Assembly (NCBI GenBank): GCA_030762175.1
Contig: CM060846.1
Coordinates: forward strand, 184,938,041-185,002,040
Direction: 5' to 3'
Length of the DNA: 64,000 nt
DNA from: Metallyticus violacea
Taxonomy: Eukaryota; Arthropoda; Insecta; Mantodea; Metallyticidae
Under the pieces are notes generated by a model. It searched no databases. It saw only the letters and a program-made list of their open reading frames with translations, and was not told where the DNA came from. A program made the translations under genes and the position numbers. Below, in pieces: positions 1-10,985 of this stretch (position 1 is its first letter; the number at the start of each line of letters is the position of its first letter).

Positions 1-12
1 TTTATATCTGAG
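1..12 (+). CDS. TRMU: TRMU, last four codons of an upstream exon (partial)
   Basis: The window opens with ttt ata tct gag (Phe-Ile-Ser-Glu), followed at position 13 by the strong donor gtaaga. Joined in phase 0 to the exon at 34523, it reads FISE-YVNERPGKFV, which fits the TRMU/MnmA stretch just after the catalytic-cysteine segment, where family members have an aromatic or aliphatic block before the R-P-G-x-F motif. The rest of this exon, including the catalytic cysteine, lies outside the window. Twelve bases alone prove nothing; the call rests on the correct donor, the phase and the family order. The implied intron is 34,510 bp. Confidence 0.72.
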
Positions 13-307
13 GTAAGAGCAGCTTTTGCTTTTTCTTTTTGAATATATCTATTTTATTTCATGTTTGGACCATATTAAATTCTATGTATAGATCAGTATA
101 TTAAAGCAGCAGCTATAGGAAGATTAAATTGAAGTTCATATGTACTGGAAAATAGTAAATTTAACAGCAAAATAGAAATGAAATTAGACAGTCACATGTT
201 CATTGACAAAAACATTTTTTGATTTCAAAGCTCCATATGTCCTAAAACTCACTAAAAGTCATAACAGAGACTACAATTTGCTAATAAAGCACTCTCAGAT
301 TTCTGCA
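13..307. other. Intron 1 start, no recognisable element
   Basis: AT-rich intron sequence directly after the TRMU donor. No coding similarity, TIR or tandem repeat was seen. Confidence 0.5.
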
Positions 308-512
308 TAACTCTCTCTCCCCACCAATTCACTCATTTTCTCCCTCTGTGTCCATATCTCATTTGAGCAGGGCATTGGTCCAGAGGCAGTTGCAAAAGCA
401 GAAGCATAGGTTTAAATCCTGTTTGTAGCAATCTACCTGGCTGAGATTTTTAAAGTTTTGTTCAACCTGCAGGATAAATGTAGTTTTAGTGCTTCATTCT
501 TCATAATTGAAG
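308..512 (+). repeat. SINE-like repeat, family E, copy 1
   Basis: This matches 2029-2262 over about 200 bases. Both copies start with a CT-rich lead, continue through a tRNA-like stretch and end in the same stretch around gcttcattcttcataatt. The sequence ggtttaaatcc, near 408, resembles a pol III B box (GGTTCRANNCC). An upstream A-box is only weakly recognisable. Copy number elsewhere is unknown; within the window there are two near-complete units and one partial. Confidence 0.6.
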
Positions 513-2028
513 GGTACAAGGGAAAAACAATCAAAGTCGCATTTTTACTTTTTTACAGGAATGTAATTGGAAATTTAAAAAAACTACAAAATGGAGCACA
601 TTAGATATATAGAAATGCTTTTTTACTATAATCATTCTTAAAGTAGTTTTCTAACATACTCTTCTTTTGAAATTAGCATCATGTGTTATTTGGTTATGTT
701 AATTAACAATAAAAAGTCAAAGTACACGTACTTGCAGATAAAAAGTCCACTAACTATTTTATGGAATGTAACAAATGATACATAGCTGATATTTGCTGAG
801 GAAAATGTAAACATTAAGGAAACACTATTAAAAACAAAATCATTCATTTTCTTTTACAGGTAACCGTGAAAAATAGAGCTGAGTATTTTTGGGATAGAGT
901 CTTTTCAGGCATTGTAGGTCATATTTTGCCATGGAAAGTGAAATTAAACTTGAATGGAAAGGGCAGTCTGCTCATCAGTTTGTGTATGGCACATTTTGTC
1001 AACAATAACATAGGACTCCCAGGAGCCATTGTAGGTTGTTCAACTGGTTATAGTTTTAGAAGAGGTTTTGTCAGCTACAATTTCTTGTATTCCTCTTATA
1101 TTCATTGGACATGTCTCTCTGTATTCTTTATTAAAAACTCCTCATTTCTTAATATCTTTGAAACACTCAATGATATTGAAGGAAGATGGTTACAAGCAGC
1201 ATCTTCTGATGTGCTCATTTGAATCATGACATCCTGCATGTCATCATAAAGGCTTTGTAACAAACTGGAATTTCAATAGCTTTTACTTTCCTCTGTACAC
1301 ATACCTTGTAGGAGTAAGAATGGTCCCTCAGGTTGCAGTCTTCTTCTGATTTCCATTGTCTTCTTTGCTTCACTGATAAAAGTGATGTTGAAGAACACAA
1401 GTGTGCACTCTATTATGTCACCAAGTAAATTGAATTCACAGTTAATAAATCACATTCCTGTTTTGCAACTTTTATGAATCACTGTGTTTTACATTTGCAA
1501 TCTTCACCGGAAACATGACTCATTGATCTAATGAATTTCCTAGCATTACTAAGTCTACCATTTATATCTTTTCTTTGGTCTATTCTGACAAACTGGGATA
1601 TTTTCACCACTTGATTCCATGTCAAACACACAACAGTAACACAGCCTTACCTGAACAACGATGTAGTCAAATAGCTTTAAAGTACAAGCCACAACAGTGC
1701 ACAGATGGGTTAATAATAAAAACAAAGGTGATGAACATTAAATCAGACTCTTCTGAAGTAATACAAAATTACAACGATTTAATATATGTGGACCCCTGGT
1801 TATTTTTCAGTTTTACAGAGAACCCTGAATGTTTTTCCCCTGGACATTATTTTTTCTATGCTGATTTTTATGGATTACATGTGGTTGTATCTCTGTATGA
1901 ATATATTGGAATGTAGTACTACACACCTACAATCCATTGGTATCAAAATCTCAAATTTCACCAAAAAGTGGACTTTTCCACTGTGGGCTTTTCCACTGTA
2001 CCTTTCAAACGTAAAAATATGGTTCTGA
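513..2028. other. Unassigned intron sequence with two unrecognised open stretches
   Basis: About 1.5 kb without a confident element. A 118-codon + strand open frame (866-1222) and a 113-codon frame (1575-1916) show no family signature to me. The minus strand of 1200-1440 has a run with sense-like composition (for example IPVCYKAFM) that could be a decayed repeat protein. I assign no function. Confidence 0.4.
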
Positions 2029-2262
2029 AGATATAAGCAATGAGCTTAGGATATCAATAAATGTAGTATCTCTCTTTCCCAATTCATTCATTTTTTCCCT
2101 ATTTCCATGGCTAATTTGAGCAGGAAATTGGTTTAGAAGCAGTTGCAAAGGTAGACATATAGGTTTAAATCCTGTTTGTGGCAATCTACCAGGTTGAAAC
2201 TTCACAGGTTTGTTCAGCCTATAGGATAAATGCAGTTTTAGTGCTTCATTCTTCATAATTGT
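2029..2262 (+). repeat. SINE-like repeat, family E, copy 2 (plus partial third unit)
   Basis: Second copy of the repeat at 308-512. It has the same CT-rich lead, a matching ggtttaaatcctg B-box-like block near 2161, and the same 3' end. A third, truncated unit (2278-2400) repeats the lead (cagcttaggatatcaataa and a CT-rich run) directly downstream, so this locus looks like a short tandem of the element. Confidence 0.6.
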
Positions 2263-2519
2263 AAAAATTTGATGCTGAATATCTATGCAATCAGCTTAGG
2301 ATATCAATAATAAAAATAATATATCTCTCCTTTCTCTCCCTCCTGTTCCAATTTTCTCTCTCTATCCCTTCCATGTTCTCTGTGCTAATTTCTGTTTATG
2401 AAAATTGTCACATTATGAAATAATAATATGAGTAAATTTAAATTTATATATACTAATAATTACATATATAAGTATTACATTTTCAGACCAATACTACAAT
2501 ATTACCAGCAAAAAATCTG

Positions 2520-3560
2520 TAACTTGTAAAGCCTCCATGAACTAGCTACACATTATGGCATCAAATCAAAGAAACTTTGAACATGTTCTGAGAAATTGCC
2601 TGCCAGGCTGTTTATATGTAAGTCTGAATAATTAGGAACATTCAATAGGTAATGTATCTGACAAATGTGCAGGCCAAAGAAGAAGCAGTATCTGCTATGC
2701 TGCAAAGAAATCTTGAACATATATGGCCATATTGGGCATTGTTGTGTTGTAATATGCCATGAGGATTGTGGTGAAGGAAGGGTGTGACTATGGCTGTTGA
2801 TAGTAGCTGCAATTTGTAGCAGCCAAGGTACCAATGATACCCCACACCATCTTGGCTGCTCTTTGGCCAATATGATGCTTTGTTGATTTGGTTTATTTAC
2901 GAATGCTCTTTAAAATCTGAGGTCATCAGTGTCCCATTCTATTCAGGGCGTGAAACGGCTGACAAATTTTGCTCAAGAGGCCTTTTCTTTGAGGGCTTGA
3001 GGTTCTTTTTCGTGCTGTAAATGTGCGATATGGAACCCACAACTTTACTTCCCTTCCGAAGGAAGCCATACTTAGGATTTTTACACCCGAAAAAAATCCA
3101 TCGATCCTAGCCAGGTTTGAACCCACAATCTTGGGTTTAGAAGGCAAGTATGGTTACCACTATACAATGAGGACCGTTCCAATATGATGCTGGACAATAT
3201 ACGTTGAATGATAGTGCTCACTATGATATCATGTAATGCATATATAGCCATCATTGTAGTCCAGGTTAAAGTGGAATTGTCATATAAAACAGGTCTTGTT
3301 TACAGCCTGTTGCAGTCTGAGGCATCGGTGATTATGAGTCAAAGGAATCTACCACAAAGGAATGTGTACAGTTAGTTCTCTGTAAAACAGATGTTATTGA
3401 ATTGTGGAAGCAGTTATCACACCTGTTGTATTGCTATAACATTGTGCTATACTTGTAATGAACATTCTGTCACTACCATGCAAAGAATGTTGGTAATTCC
3501 ATGATGTCACATTTATTGGCCCACTGCTGGATTTTCAATGCAGCCAGTTATCTTCTGTCC
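2520..3560 (-). pseudogene. Tc1-type transposase relic, split by a SINE
   Basis: On the minus strand, skipping 2880-3191 (SINE plus one target copy), the translation follows the DD34E Tc1 pattern: a piece like IPLTHNHRCLRLQQAVN (DNA-binding/linker end), YNDGYICIT and QRAAKMVWGIIG (the region around the second catalytic block), an H-N-N-A-Q block corresponding to the usual QDNARPH motif, and LVHGGFTSY near the C-terminus. Several stops and frameshifts are present. Terminal inverted repeats were not identified. Known Tc1 transposases are about 340 aa, so this covers roughly the C-terminal two thirds. Dead copy. Confidence 0.7.
2880..3178 (-). repeat. Meta-type SINE (family A), copy 1, near full length
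   Basis: Minus-strand tRNA-derived SINE. Its tRNA-like head (B box ggtttgaaccc on the minus strand) is at the high-coordinate end, then a central block with ccttcggaaggaagt.. and gtgggttcc, and a tail ending in atgttaaagagcat-like sequence and (taaa)n. It is flanked by a 13-bp target duplication, ccaatatgatgct, at 2867-2879 and 3179-3191. The central block resembles what I remember of the MetaSINE domain; this needs checking. Six copies lie in this window. Confidence 0.85.
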
Positions 3561-3677
3561 CCATTTAAATTTTGTAATTTTATAAGTAAAATGGGAACCT
3601 TTGATGTTGACTGGGCATAGTGACACTTGTTGAAATGTTTATTTCTCACTAATACTTTCCATTTGGCACTATAACTG

Positions 3678-4010
3678 GAGGTGAGTCTGGCCTGCAGCAG
3701 TGACCTCTGCATCCTCTACATTTGTCTTACGACTTCATCAATAGAGAGCAGTATTTCAGGGGAGCATGTGATCAGTATGCCAGCACTCCATAGATCACCC
3801 ATCATGCAGCTTTCGTTATTCAAGAATACTACCTCTCTATCAGGCAGCATTCCAATTGGCCTCATGAGGCTGAGTGGACCCCATTCCAGACCTGAAATTC
3901 CTAAGTAGGTATCGTGAATGTAACCCAAGAAAAATACCTAAGTAGGTATCATGCATTGAACCCTGGCCTCCAGGCCACTGTCAGCAATGCTAGCCACTTG
4001 TCCAAGGAGG
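3678..4010 (-). repeat. tRNA-headed SINE, family C, copy 1
   Basis: On the minus strand the element opens with a tRNA-like head: A-box-like gtggctagcattgc and B-box-like gggttcaatgc, near 4005-3955. The body follows, with a short internal direct repeat (cctaagtaggtatc, near 3900 and 3941 on the + strand). A second, more diverged copy is at 10108-10440. The open frames on both strands here are by-products of the repeat. Confidence 0.7.
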
Positions 4011-4419
4011 ATTTCTCACTAATTACAGTACGTTTACTTGTGTGGTTCAGCAGCCTTCTATATATAGCATGACAATCCAGAGGACTTTGCTGGGTCTGTG
4101 CATGCATAATAATTCAGCAGTTCTAATCATTTGCATGTCCAACCCTGTTTGGCATTAGGTATGTTTCACCTACATTGCATCCATTCATGTTGTTGGAATT
4201 TTCACAAACAGAAGTTAATACAAAATTATCCTATGTATATGCCAATGCACTAAATGCTGTTATGATTTTCAATGTATATTTAAAAAAATTCCTACTCTAG
4301 GAACATTAAACACTATTTCCAGAATTTTTAATAAGGTAAAATAAGCTGTATCAAAAATGTGAATTAATTTTTTTTTTACAATTTGATTTACTAAAAGGTT
4401 AAATAAATGTCTTAATTTA
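4011..4419. other. Unassigned intron sequence
   Basis: AT-rich; nothing recognised before the 14-bp target duplication of the following Penelope fold-back. Confidence 0.5.
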
Positions 4420-4433
4420 AATCACAGTTATGA

Positions 4434-4847
4434 TATTTTAAAAAAATTGACTTGAGATTGTAACACACGCATCACTAAAATTCAATAGAATGGAAGACTA
4501 GTTTCAGGAGCCATTGCTCCTATTGTCAGTTCCTGGTCGACTGCCGGCCTCGCTGTTTGTGGTAGATCCATTCATCTCTGGTGGAGATTTAATGAACTTT
4601 TGTATTAGTACATCACTTAGCGGGATTTCGAAATTTAAATTTTTCTCCTTATTCTTCCAAATATAGATGATTTCCCAGACTGTAAGTTCAGTTTTTCCTT
4701 TAATATTTTTACGTAATTTGCAAACTCCCGAAACTAGTCCTCCATTCTATTGAATTTTAGTGATGTGTATTTTACAATCTCGACTCAATTATTTTTAAAA
4801 TGTTAATATTTGACATCACTGTTACAAAAGTTCACTATATTTTATAC
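4434..4847 (-). mobile_element. Penelope-like element, 5'-truncated, with inverted tail (fold-back)
   Basis: Minus-strand residues just after the coding end of a Penelope ORF are readable (for example KTELTVWEIIYIWK and FEIPLSDVLIQKFIK, about 4700-4560), followed by the 3' tail with a hammerhead-like core (4492-4533). At 4716-4847 a second copy of the tail lies in the opposite orientation, making a head-to-head structure. A perfect 14-bp target duplication, aatcacagttatga, flanks it (4420-4433 and 4848-4861). The sequence is related to the Penelope copy at 19130-20480 and the fold-back at 37367-37623. Confidence 0.82.
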
Positions 4848-4861
4848 AATCACAGTTATGA

Positions 4862-5337
4862 GTTCTGTAATAGTATTCTATTCCCAGTTAATTGTGTCTA
4901 TAAAGTATTCCCTGGAGAAAGTTAGTTTTGGGTTTTGAAGGTACAAGTTTCCATTGGATTATTTCCACCTGTTTTGAGAACTCTTGCCTGAATATTATTC
5001 TCAAAGCTAGTGGTCTCGCATCCTGCCTGTCATAATTAACTTTGCTAAAACATATTTTCTGGATGACTATAAGTCTTCTTGATGTCAAATTATGCAGTAC
5101 ATCTTTGTATTCATCTCTCAAAAAAGCTCTTATTATAAATAATAAAAACTTATGTTTGGAACCATCCTTACAATAGTGACAACTCTTGATGTTACACCAC
5201 AATGGAACTTAAATCTTTAAAGCAATTCTACCAAAGTTTTGAATTCTTCAAATAAATTTTGTATGCAAAAATGTAGACAAAACAGCCCTGAAGCTGTTGT
5301 AAACCAACTTTTGTAGTTTCTTGTCATTGTTGGTTTT
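4862..5337 (-). other. Unrecognised 104-codon minus-strand open frame (4888-5202)
   Basis: The minus-strand frame reads MWCNIKSCHYCKDGSK and later AFLRDEYKDVLHNLTSRR. It has a C-x6-C-x2-C-like start but no family I can name. It sits between a Penelope insertion and a trinucleotide array, so it is probably a fragment of another repeat rather than a host gene. Confidence 0.3.
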
Positions 5338-5614
<277 letters not shown>

Positions 5615-5879
5615 TTGATTAATTTAATTAATCATTTGATACTGAAAATACTCAGTTGAATTTTATGACAGGCTGGTCACTGCAATATTATAAAAGCTTT
5701 CCAATTGGATCAGAAAAGGTAGTAGGTATTGTAGTGCACAAAACTGTATTTCAGCAAATAGCATAAAGATAATATGCCAAAATGCAAAAGACAAAGCACG
5801 ATTGAAAAGGACATGCTGTTCCTGTCTGGACATATCAAATGACTCCTCCTTTTAATCCTGTATTAACAACTATTTCATC
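5615..5879. other. Unassigned intron sequence
   Basis: No recognisable element between the microsatellite and the next repeat protein. Confidence 0.45.
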
Positions 5880-6730
5880 ACATCCTATCATTAAATATTT
5901 GTGTCTGCACCAAGTACTTTCATATTTCTTATAGGTCCAAAGCAATGTTTTTACAGTCACAAAACATGTTATTGAGGCATGACCAAGATATTAACTTCTC
6001 GGTTCTTCTGTGAGGATGTAGTGCTCTTCACTCTTTATTTCTGGATAATTTTTGCCATCCTTCTTGTTGTTCTTAGAGTCTGGTCTTTTCTTCCGTCAAA
6101 ATGTATACCTAATGTCTTAACACTTACTTTTTGCACTTCACATATTTTTCTGCAATTTTCTAACATTTCTCTCTGAACTTTGCTTTTATCTGCAACCTTA
6201 TCATGATTTTTATCTGACACAATACCAAGATCTTCCATAATTGAAATGGCAATAGCAGCGATTTTGTATATCAAAACACCCATCTTGTCTTTCATTTTGG
6301 CAAATGTTGCATTGATACACTATTTGTGTCTTGGGTTTTTGGTTTTCTAGCCTGTGGATCTGAGGCATTGTTCAACTTGAAATTAGAATCACTACCAGTG
6401 CCAATGTTAATTCCCAAAGTTCGGAAAGGTCTCTCTCTCTCTCTCTCTCTGTTATGGGTTGCAAATGAATCAAATTTACACACTGTGATACGTAAAAGTC
6501 TATTAAAACATGACATTCTCCTCCACAGTTGCAGTGCCCCATCCTTTTCTCTTCAAGGTTGGTGATAATCAGTGATATCAGTTTACATATTTTCTGCTTG
6601 AAAACGATAGGAACTAAAACATGTTTCCTAATATTATCCACTTTCTTGGCAACTGCAGATAAGATTTCACTCTTTGCCAGCACTGTGCCTCCTTCTCCTT
6701 TAAAAATATTACATGTTAAAAAATAACACA
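5880..6730 (-). pseudogene. Fragment of an uncharacterised repeat protein (FDGRKD / EEHYxLxxEP type)
   Basis: Minus-strand pieces read MGVLIYKIAAIAISIMEDLG, DKSKVQREM, VKTLGIHFDGRKDQTL and, after a frameshift, KSEEHYILTEEPRS-YLGHA. I recall this order (DKxKxxRxR, then FDGRKDxTL, then EEHxxxxxEPGxxYLGH) from repetitive uncharacterised proteins in arthropods, probably transposon-encoded. I cannot give a superfamily name. An upstream segment (6700-6480) reads KSEILSAVAKKVDNIRKHV. A (ct)n run at 6430-6450 interrupts it. Frameshifts and stops mark it as dead. Confidence 0.55.
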
Positions 6731-7119
6731 TCTCTTCATACGTTCAGAGAGTTAAGAAGTTGAGATCTTCTATATGAACACCATGATTATATTATTTGAC
6801 TTGAAACTTATAAAAGCATCTTCTCTAGAACTCAGCTCACAGCAAACTAAAGCTGAAAAGTTGGGATGTGTCATGAGTTCTATCTATTATCAGTGGTAAT
6901 GTCCCATCCCTTAGCTATGTTTCAAGTGAGAAGAGGAGAATCTGAAATATCTGTTCCTCCATTACATGTTAAGTTGAAAACAAATTATACTTGTAACTAA
7001 ATTTGAAGTTTAGTGAAAAATTAATTTATGGATATAATTGCTTTTGTGCACTGTTATAGCAACATATTGCAGCTTTTTAAAACTATTAATGTTTGAAATT
7101 TGAAAAGTTCTTTTATACA
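6731..7119. other. Unassigned intron sequence
   Basis: AT-rich; nothing recognised. Confidence 0.45.
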
Positions 7120-7745
7120 GTCTAATGTATAAAGTTAGCATTCCTATATGTTGTAGGTATAGAATCTATTTAGTTGAAAAACTTCAAAATGTCAGAATTA
7201 CAATAGAAGACGTAATTGTGTCTACTGATGTAAAAGTAATTCCTCAACATCCTTATGGAAAATTTTATGCAAATATTAAGGAAATGGTTAACCTCCTTAA
7301 ATTTACAAACAGAGGAAATAGAAGACCTACTAAAACTTAATAACTTGTGCATTCAGCAAAATTTCTTTAGTTTTAACCAAAAATTTACCAACAAGTTTCT
7401 GGTCTAGCAATGGGAAACCTCCTGTCTCCATTTCTAGCAGATTAATTCATAAACTCCTTTAAAATACCACCAAAGCCCTCCCATTAATTTTCAAGAAAGG
7501 GTATAGGTATGTGGACTATTTTCAATAATACCAAAAATAAATTCAATAGATGCTTTGAAACTCCTTAATTTACAACATAAATCTATGCAGTTTACCATGG
7601 AAGAGGAGAAACTGAACTTTGGAATCCATAGAAAACTTCATTTTCACACATTCATAATTCCCATGCATCTAAGGTTTTGTTTAAATTCAATTAAAATTTC
7701 CCAGAATGTGCAGAATTATCCATTGTAATATTCAATGAGACATAA
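7120..7745 (+). pseudogene. Penelope-like reverse transcriptase relic
   Basis: Across three frames the + strand gives the Penelope RT order: VRITIEDVIVSTDV, then NLLNLQTEEIEDLLKL-like text, NNLCIQQNFFSF-like, VSGLAMGNLLSPFLA (the conserved GLAMGxPLSP block, about 7400-7440), GYRYVD (catalytic YVDD region, near 7500, second Asp frame-shifted), then MQFTMEEEKLNFGIHRK. The order and motifs are diagnostic of Penelope RT, but almost every block needs a frame change. The downstream GIY-YIG part was not recognised with confidence. Confidence 0.75.
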
Positions 7746-8229
7746 TACATGCTAAAAACAATAATACTTTTAAAAAAAAATCTATGATAAAATGGTTAAT
7801 TTTAAAAATTAAAATTTCTTATAGATCAAAACAACTATAACAGTTCACTCATCAAATTTATTTAAAATTTCTCTTGATACACTTTTTGTATGTAGTTCAA
7901 AACTCCAATTGCAAAAATGCAAACCAATTTTCTCAACTCATGGGATGCATGGAACATTTTGATGCAACATATTTATGTAATAAAATTTATGAAATAATTT
8001 ATAGCTCCCAAACTACCAAACCAAATTTAATGAACTATGGTATTTGTATTAATTTAGCAGTGATGCAATCACAGTAAAATTTTCAGAAAAATCCATACAT
8101 AAATGTGGAACTTTGAAAATTCACTACCAGTGTCCCTTCACTAGCTTACATCCATTCATATTTAAACTTTAATCTACTACGTATATAATCACACTACCAC
8201 TACCAACCAATTACACAAGGCAAATACAA
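7746..8229. other. Unassigned sequence, possibly the rest of the Penelope relic
   Basis: No motif recognised. Its position after the RT relic and its composition would allow it to be the decayed 3' part of that element. Confidence 0.35.
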
Positions 8230-9140
8230 TCATAATCACAGATTTTCTCTCCTCACTTTCTTAAATCTATATAAATGTTCCCCAAAATTCTTAATTTGTC
8301 TTTGGTTACCAAGAATTTCCCTTGCTGCAATTTGCTTATTTAACTTCAACAAATTACCATATATTGCTTGTTGTCTCCATTCACTTGTTCCAGAGCATTC
8401 ACACAAAATATGTTCTACATTTTCCAAATGTTCACATATAGGGCAAACTCCATAATCACAATTACTTCAAAACCCGTTAAGCTGCAGATTCCTAATATAA
8501 ACCATGCCATCCTCTCTCTCTCCTGCCTATTACACTTAATATATATATATATATATATATATATTTCTTTTAACGTCCTCTTTTTTTTTTCTCCTATGAC
8601 TTCTTCCCCCTTCTTCTTCCTCTTCATTATAGAATGTAATATCTGTCCATCTATATCCTCAAATTCTATTTTAATCTGTTTCCAAAATCCTTCATCCAAA
8701 TCAACTTTTCTTACCCATACATCACCCATTCCATTCCTACCACCTCAGATGTCCAAGATCGTTAAGGGGCGGACTTGTGATTTGGAGGTTAGCTGAGGTT
8801 TTTTCCAAGTTTACCTTATTCCTCTTAAATGGCAAAATTCATTTAGCAAAGAAACCCTCAACATTTGTTGTATCCTAAATCAATATACAAAACTCTCCAA
8901 CTATCTCTAAACACAATGTTAACTTCATCAATATTACCATGTTATACCCTCCTTCCTAGAGCTCTATTTTTTGATCTTGCCCTTCCATTCCTTTCTAAAT
9001 AATAGCCCCAAGCCACCTGAAGCTCTTCTCTTAATATTCCTTCACAAACCTTTTTTTCCTGTAAATTCAAATTCTGCCTTTCTAATCTCATACCTTTCTC
9101 TAACCATATCTTAACTAATGCTAATAAATGCACCTTTCAG
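8230..9140 (-). pseudogene. LINE 3' end fragment (same family as 21130-25625)
   Basis: At the low-coordinate end, the minus strand reads VEHILCECSGTSEWRQQAI and then NFGEHLYRFKKVRRENL. This is a C-terminal H-x3-C type zinc segment like those at 21685-21873 (CAEPDSTWHCILECRQTKFW) and 11760-11850. A second piece, WLEKGMRLERQNLNLQEKKV at 9120-8942, fits the region before it. An (at)n run (8539-8564) and a SINE-B fragment (8741-8837) interrupt it. Confidence 0.6.
8741..8837 (+). repeat. SINE-B fragment
   Basis: A short diverged piece of family B: part of the tRNA-like head (aagatcgttaaggggcggac) and the beginning of the body (gaggttttttccaagtttac). It lacks the head start and the whole 3' half. 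Confidence 0.6.
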
Positions 9141-9512
9141 CCAATGGAATGTTTTGGTAGTGATTTGATCATTCAGGGTTTTAAAACTTTTAACTAATTC
9201 ACTAAAAAGCTAGATAACATTAGGGATATGAAAAGATTAATGTTAAAGGAATCGGAAAAAGTAGAAAAGACTACTGTTGTTGTAAAAATGGAGCCTGCAT
9301 ATTGATTGGATTATTCATATAAAACATTCAAATCACTTTTGAAAAGCATATATTTGGTAGAAAATATTCTTGATCCACAAATTGTGCCATTGGTATGCAA
9401 AATTAAATGCACCAAAGGAATAACATACATATCATGCTGAAAAACAGATTTGGCAATAATTGAAGGAGCCTAGACTTACTGAAGTTCTTTGCATTTATCA
9501 GGTGTTAATAAA
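9141..9512. other. Unassigned intron sequence
   Basis: No recognisable element. Confidence 0.4.
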
Positions 9513-9572
9513 TCGGGGAGGATGGTCCTGATGGGAGTCGAATCCCAGACCTCCCGCTCATGAGTGGCGGTT
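9513..9572 (-). repeat. SINE-B head fragment
   Basis: Minus-strand piece of the family B head, including a B-box-like gggattcgactccc. It is oriented opposite to the SINE-B body at 9721-9938, about 150 bases away. Confidence 0.65.
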
Positions 9573-9720
9573 TAACAAGGTTTGAAACAACACAAATCAT
9601 TAATTTTTTGAAGTTTGTATTTTATGAGCTAGTTACTTCTACTTAATTTGTTATCAAATTAATTGCTTTTCCACCAAACTGAACAACAGCTGAAACAACT
9701 CCCATGCCTTTGATTTTTTT

Positions 9721-9938
9721 AACCATCCTCCCTGACTGAGGTTTTTTCCAGGTTTTCCTTAGTCCTCATAAATGGCAAATGCCAGGGAGGTACCCTAAAC
9801 TTAGGCCTGGAACGTTTTCTTTTTAAATAAAAATATCCTTTCCCAATGTATCATTTCATCTCATGTATCATCAGTGTCAACCGCCTAAGGTGCTTCAGTA
9901 GAAAAAAAAGGGCATTAAACACCATTAAAAAACCCTGG
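9721..9938 (+). repeat. SINE-B, 5'-truncated
   Basis: + strand family B body (catcctccctgactgaggtt, then ctcataaatggcaaatgcc) through to the conserved 3' end (ggcattaaacaccattaaaa) with an A-rich tail. The tRNA-like head is missing. Confidence 0.85.
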
Positions 9939-10107
9939 TTAAGTTCTTATGTTTGGTTCGATATCAGCTTATCAAAACTTTATTTATTTACTGGGTATTA
10001 CAACAACCGATTTGTTTTTACTGTGTTACAGCCTTATAAGAACTTGATCTATAAAGTTACATTTTCAAATTTTTTGTTCCTCTTTAGTTTTCTTCTTCTT
10101 TTATCTT

Positions 10108-10440
10108 ATTTTGTGCTGTAGCCCAGTGTAAGCCTTGGCCTTCCATGGTGAACTCTGCTTCCTCTACTTCCATCTTACAACTTCATTAATAGAGGGCATT
10201 ATTGCTTACAAACTGATGTCATTTGTTTTACATTTAATTGTTTGTTAAAACATTTGAAACAAGCTGTTAAAACATGAACAGCACAATAGTTAAAGATTGC
10301 AAACCTAGTCATATTTTGTGAGCTCAATTCTAAAATTGCACAAAACTTGTACTAATGTTTAAAATACAGAGGGGCATGGGATTAGCATGTCAGCACCCTT
10401 CGAGTCACCTATCACACGACTTTTGTGATCAAATTTTTGT
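10108..10440 (-). repeat. tRNA-headed SINE, family C, copy 2 (interrupted)
   Basis: Shares the 3' part with 3678-4010 (cctctac..cttacaacttcattaatagag on the + strand) and the following agcatgtcagcac..cacctatcaca block. About 170 bases of unrelated AT-rich sequence (10200-10370) separate the two parts. The head with the A and B boxes is lost. Confidence 0.55.
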
Positions 10441-10821
10441 TTGGTTACTGTGCATTTTTCTTTTTCCTGAAAGGTTAGTGTTTGTAGACAAAGTGCTTTT
10501 TGAAACAATGCCCCTCTTTTATGGGTCATTACATCTCAGTAATATTTTCATATAAAAATAAACATCAAAACCCTATTTAAAAAAGTTAACATTACAAAAT
10601 CTAATATCCCTTACAATGTTTACAATGACTTTGTAGATTGTGTGCCAAATTAACACCTTATGCCTAGTAAAACCCTACCTCTTTTGCAGAACCAAGATTA
10701 TGTTTCAATTTCCAATATCACAGAATCCCCATATTTCAGTATTATATAATAAAATGGTGGATTGCATTAGATTATGCTGGATTTTTTGTTCACCATTATA
10801 ATTAAACAATAAAATAACTTG
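10441..10821. other. Unassigned intron sequence
   Basis: Nothing recognised. Confidence 0.4.
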
Positions 10822-10985
10822 CTGAAATTGACTCCTCAGTCGTCAATTCGGTTGACAATGTGAGAAATGTATCTCACGAAACATATACCAAAATTACTTT
10901 TATAAGTGTGTTTGTGAAACTTAAAGGGAGTTTTAATGTGACGACATGATTTTTAGTGTTTTACTTTAAATCAAAATAAGATTAA
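10822..10985 (+). mobile_element. Penelope-like element tail with hammerhead-like motif
   Basis: Contains a helix gtgag/ctcac (10860-10876) followed directly by gaaac, preceded by ttgacaat, in the layout of a hammerhead core (10850-10889). About 35 bases on is gtgaaacttaaagggagt, which resembles a motif shared with other Penelope tails here (18620s, 28240s, 44050s, 51090s). No coding part remains. The core is imperfect: the expected ctganga reads ttgacaa. Confidence 0.55.

Noticed and set aside
866..1222. A 118-codon + strand open frame as a TRMU or other host exon
   Set aside because: There is no similarity to TRMU, no usable donor in phase and no family motif. TRMU is already continuous from position 12 to 34523.
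8368..8796. Open frames of 142 and 104 codons on opposite strands
   Set aside because: The + strand frame is the complement of a LINE tail with an (at)n run. Only the minus-strand LINE text makes sense.
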